A stretch of 46,338 nt of DNA from Streptomyces sp. sk2.1 (GTDB lineage Bacteria; Actinomycetota; Actinomycetes; Streptomycetales; Streptomycetaceae): positions 26,467 through 72,804 of the forward strand of contig NZ_RDBO01000044.1 of assembly GCF_008120935.1 (NCBI RefSeq). The letters run 5' to 3'. The position numbers and the translations under genes were made by a program. Below the pieces are notes generated by a model. It did no database searches and was not told where the DNA came from. It saw nothing but the letters and a program-made list of their open reading frames with translations. Of this stretch, positions 44,241 through 46,338 are shown one piece after another (position 1 is the stretch's first letter; each line of letters begins with the position of its first letter).

Positions 44241-45611
44241 ATGACCGACACCACCGAGCTGTCAGCCCGCTGGACCACCCGCCTCACCGAACTCGCCGCC
44301 CGTCACTCCGTGCCCGGCGCCTCGCTCGGCATCCTGCACCGCGGCGAACTGGTCGCGGAGACCGCCATCGGCATGGCCAACACGGAGGCCGGGATCGGGG
44401 CGACCACCGACACCCTCTTCCAGATCGGCTCGATCTCCAAAGTCTGGACCACCACGGTGGCCATGGCCCTGGTCGACGAGGGCATCCTCGAACTGGACGC
44501 CCCCGTCTCCTCCGTACTCCCCGAACTGCGGCTCGCCACCGACGAATTGACCGAGGGTCTGACGATCCGGCACCTCCTGACCCACACCAGCGGCATCGAC
44601 GGCGACCTCTTCACCGACACCGGCCGGGGCGACGACTGCCTGGAGAAGTACGTGGCGCTGCTGGGCGACACCACCCCCAACCACCCGCTCGGCGCCACCA
44701 TGTCGTACTGCAACGCGGGCTTCACCCTGCTCGGCCGGGTGCTGGAGGTCGTCACCGGCGTCCAGTGGGACGAGCTGATGCGCGAGCGCCTGTACCGGCC
44801 GCTCGGCCTGACGCACACCGCGACCCTGCCAGAGGAGGTGCTGCGCTTCCGCTCCGCCATCGGGCACCTGGGGATTCCGCCGACGCAGGCCCCCATGTGG
44901 GGGCTGATGCGCTCGGCCGGGCCGGCCGGACTGATCTGCTCCACACCGCGCGAGGTGCTGGAGTTCGCCCGGCTGCACCTCGACAAGGGCGTCACCGCGG
45001 ACGGCACCAAGCTCCTCTCGGAGGAGTCCGTCGCCGCCATGCAGACCCCGCAGGTCGAACTGCCCGACCCGTACATCCTGGGCAACGCCTGGGGGCTCGG
45101 ATGGTTCCTCGACACCTGGGACGGACAACGGGTGTACGGGCACGACGGCAACACGATCGGACAGAGCGCCTACCTGCGGGTCCTGCCCGAGGCCGAGCTG
45201 GCGATCTGCCTGCTCACCAACGGTGGTGACGCCTCCGGCCTCTACCGGGACCTGTACGCCGAGATCGTCCAGGACCTGGCCGGGGTGACGATGCGCACCA
45301 CCCTCGCGCCCGCCACGGAGCCGGTGGCGGTGGACCCCGCCGACTACGTCGGCGTGTACCAGCGGCTCTCCAGCCGGGTGGAGATCGTGGAGCGGGACGG
45401 TGGCCTGGTGATGCTGGACCGGATCACCGGCCCCCTGGCCGAACTGGCCCCCGACACGGAGAACGAGTACGAACTGCACCCCGTCGAACCCGGACTGTTC
45501 GTCGTGCAGCGGCCCGGATTCGAGCTCTGGGTCCCGGTCGTGTTCTACACACTCGCCGACGGCACCCCGTACATCCACCACGGTGGCCGCGCCACCCCCA
45601 AGGTGGGCTGA
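44241..45611 (+). CDS. Serine hydrolase of the beta-lactamase/D-aminopeptidase fold (class C-like)
   Basis: The 456-aa protein has S64-x2-K67 (GSISKVWTT), Y156-x-N158 (SYCNAG) and a third motif HDG (YGHDGNTIGQ) in place of KTG, the pattern of esterase/D-aminopeptidase-type members of the beta-lactamase family. No signal peptide, so it is cytoplasmic, which argues against antibiotic resistance. A C-terminal beta-barrel domain of about 110 residues follows (DPADYVGVYQRLSSRVEIVE onward), as in D-aminopeptidase-like proteins. It lies 23 bp after the S9 gene with ribosome site GGAG. Confidence 0.93.
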   Translation: MTDTTELSARWTTRLTELAARHSVPGASLGILHRGELVAETAIGMANTEAGIGATTDTLFQIGSISKVWTTTVAMALVDEGILELDAPVSSVLPELRLATDELTEGLTIRHLLTHTSGIDGDLFTDTGRGDDCLEKYVALLGDTTPNHPLGATMSYCNAGFTLLGRVLEVVTGVQWDELMRERLYRPLGLTHTATLPEEVLRFRSAIGHLGIPPTQAPMWGLMRSAGPAGLICSTPREVLEFARLHLDKGVTADGTKLLSEESVAAMQTPQVELPDPYILGNAWGLGWFLDTWDGQRVYGHDGNTIGQSAYLRVLPEAELAICLLTNGGDASGLYRDLYAEIVQDLAGVTMRTTLAPATEPVAVDPADYVGVYQRLSSRVEIVERDGGLVMLDRITGPLAELAPDTENEYELHPVEPGLFVVQRPGFELWVPVVFYTLADGTPYIHHGGRATPKVG

Positions 45612-45612
45612 C

Positions 45613-46338
45613 GTGACCGGACTCGTCACTGCTTTGGAGGCTGGGCTGTCGCGGATGTTGGATGACATCGGGGAGTTGGTGTGTGCCGAGTCGCCGAGCG
45701 GGGACCTGGTCGCGGTTGCCGGTTGTGCGGGGGTCGTTGCCGGTCTCGGTGCCCGGCTGACCGGTGTGGTGCCGGAGTGGCTCGATGGTTCGGGGCGGCC
45801 TGCCCTGCGCTGGCGGTTCGGTTCCGGTGACCGGGTCCTGTTGCTGGGCCACTTCGACACGGTGTGGCCGGTGGGTTCGCTGGCCGCTCACCCCTTCGGG
45901 GTCGGCGGGGGACGGCTGACCGGGCCCGGCTGCTTCGACATGAAGGCGGGTGTGGTGCAGCTGTTCCATGCTCTGTCCGTCCTCGACTGCCTGGAGGGGG
46001 TGTCGGTGCTGCTCACCGGGGACGAGGAGATCGGTGCTCCCACTTCGCGTGCCCTGATCGAGGCCGAGGCCCGCCGGACCGGGGCCGTGCTCGTTTTGGA
46101 GGCGAGTGAGAACGGTGCGCTGAAGACGGTCCGCAAGGGTGTGTCGAGTTACGGGCTGGGCATTGCCGGACGTGCGGCGCACGCCGGGCTCGAACCCCAC
46201 CGCGGTATCAACGCGACCACCGAACTGGCCCATCAGGTCCTCGCGCTGTCGGCGCTCGCCGATCCGGCGAGCGGCACCACGGTGACCCCGACCGTCGCCT
46301 CGTCGGGCACCACCCGCAACACCGTGCCCGGCACGGCC
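45613..46338 (+). CDS. M20-family metallopeptidase (carboxypeptidase G2-like), cut by the window edge
   Basis: 242 codons are visible. Metal-site motifs are LLGHFDTVWPVG (His and Asp), GPGCFDMKAGVVQ (bridging Asp) and LLTGDEEIGAPTS (catalytic Glu and metal Glu); the dimerisation lid begins at KGVSSYGLGIAGRAAHAGLE. It would trim C-terminal residues from peptides. GTG at 45613 is 1 bp after the previous stop, so it belongs to the operon. The first about 100 codons use more TTG, GTT and GGT than the genes before it, hinting at a different origin. The 3' end is outside the window. Confidence 0.9.
   Translation, partial: MTGLVTALEAGLSRMLDDIGELVCAESPSGDLVAVAGCAGVVAGLGARLTGVVPEWLDGSGRPALRWRFGSGDRVLLLGHFDTVWPVGSLAAHPFGVGGGRLTGPGCFDMKAGVVQLFHALSVLDCLEGVSVLLTGDEEIGAPTSRALIEAEARRTGAVLVLEASENGALKTVRKGVSSYGLGIAGRAAHAGLEPHRGINATTELAHQVLALSALADPASGTTVTPTVASSGTTRNTVPGTA

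Overview
The window is about 46 kb of very GC-rich DNA with the codon habits, GTG/TTG starts and stop-start overlaps of a Streptomyces or a close relative. The gene content fits this: a modular type I polyketide synthase, a gamma-butyrolactone-receptor-like TetR regulator, an actinobacterial group 1h (formerly group 5) [NiFe]-hydrogenase locus, and an oligopeptide ABC operon.

Left edge (1-5 kb): a type I PKS reads leftward off the window. It carries the end of a KR, then an ACP, a KS and the start of an AT. Its 5' end is abnormal. A 71-bp perfect inverted repeat marks a junction, after which the frame stays open into about 93 codons of unrelated sequence. A 162-bp MITE-like element, a small DUF4240-like gene and a HAD hydrolase follow. 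At 5.6 kb lies the butyrolactone-receptor-like regulator, then decayed IS30 and IS5 transposase pieces around a small VOC protein.

Centre (8-24.4 kb): a complete locus for a high-affinity, aerobic H2-oxidising hydrogenase. hypX (+) supplies the CO ligand. hypA-hypB (-) handle nickel. A long divergent + operon encodes the small and large subunits, an Nfu/Rieske-like fusion protein, a chain of poorly characterised cluster proteins (DUF5947, DUF6084, a 467-aa protein, a 39-aa membrane peptide, a 70-aa disordered protein), the maturation endopeptidase, a HypC-HypF fusion, a second HypC, HypD, HypE and a DUF6390 protein. Most joints in the operon are GTGA or TGATG overlaps. The locus is bounded by transposase remnants, which suggests an island.

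Right of centre (24.8-33.6 kb): a GNAT gene, a Tn3-like scar, a NarL-type two-component system divergent from a small membrane protein plus ABC transporter, a lone SLATT-like two-TM protein, a DUF4240 protein, and a YtrA-type GntR regulator co-transcribed with a membrane protein under two tandem palindromic operators.

Right end (33.7-46.3 kb): an M20 amidohydrolase divergent from a TetR gene with two copies of a 15-bp palindrome between them, a truncated TetR fused by deletion to an amidohydrolase scar, then a tightly coupled peptide-uptake operon. That operon encodes a lipoprotein binding protein, a permease, a permease-ATPase fusion, an ATPase, an S9 peptidase, a serine beta-lactamase-fold hydrolase and an M20 peptidase cut by the window edge. 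It looks like a system for importing peptides and degrading them in the cytoplasm.
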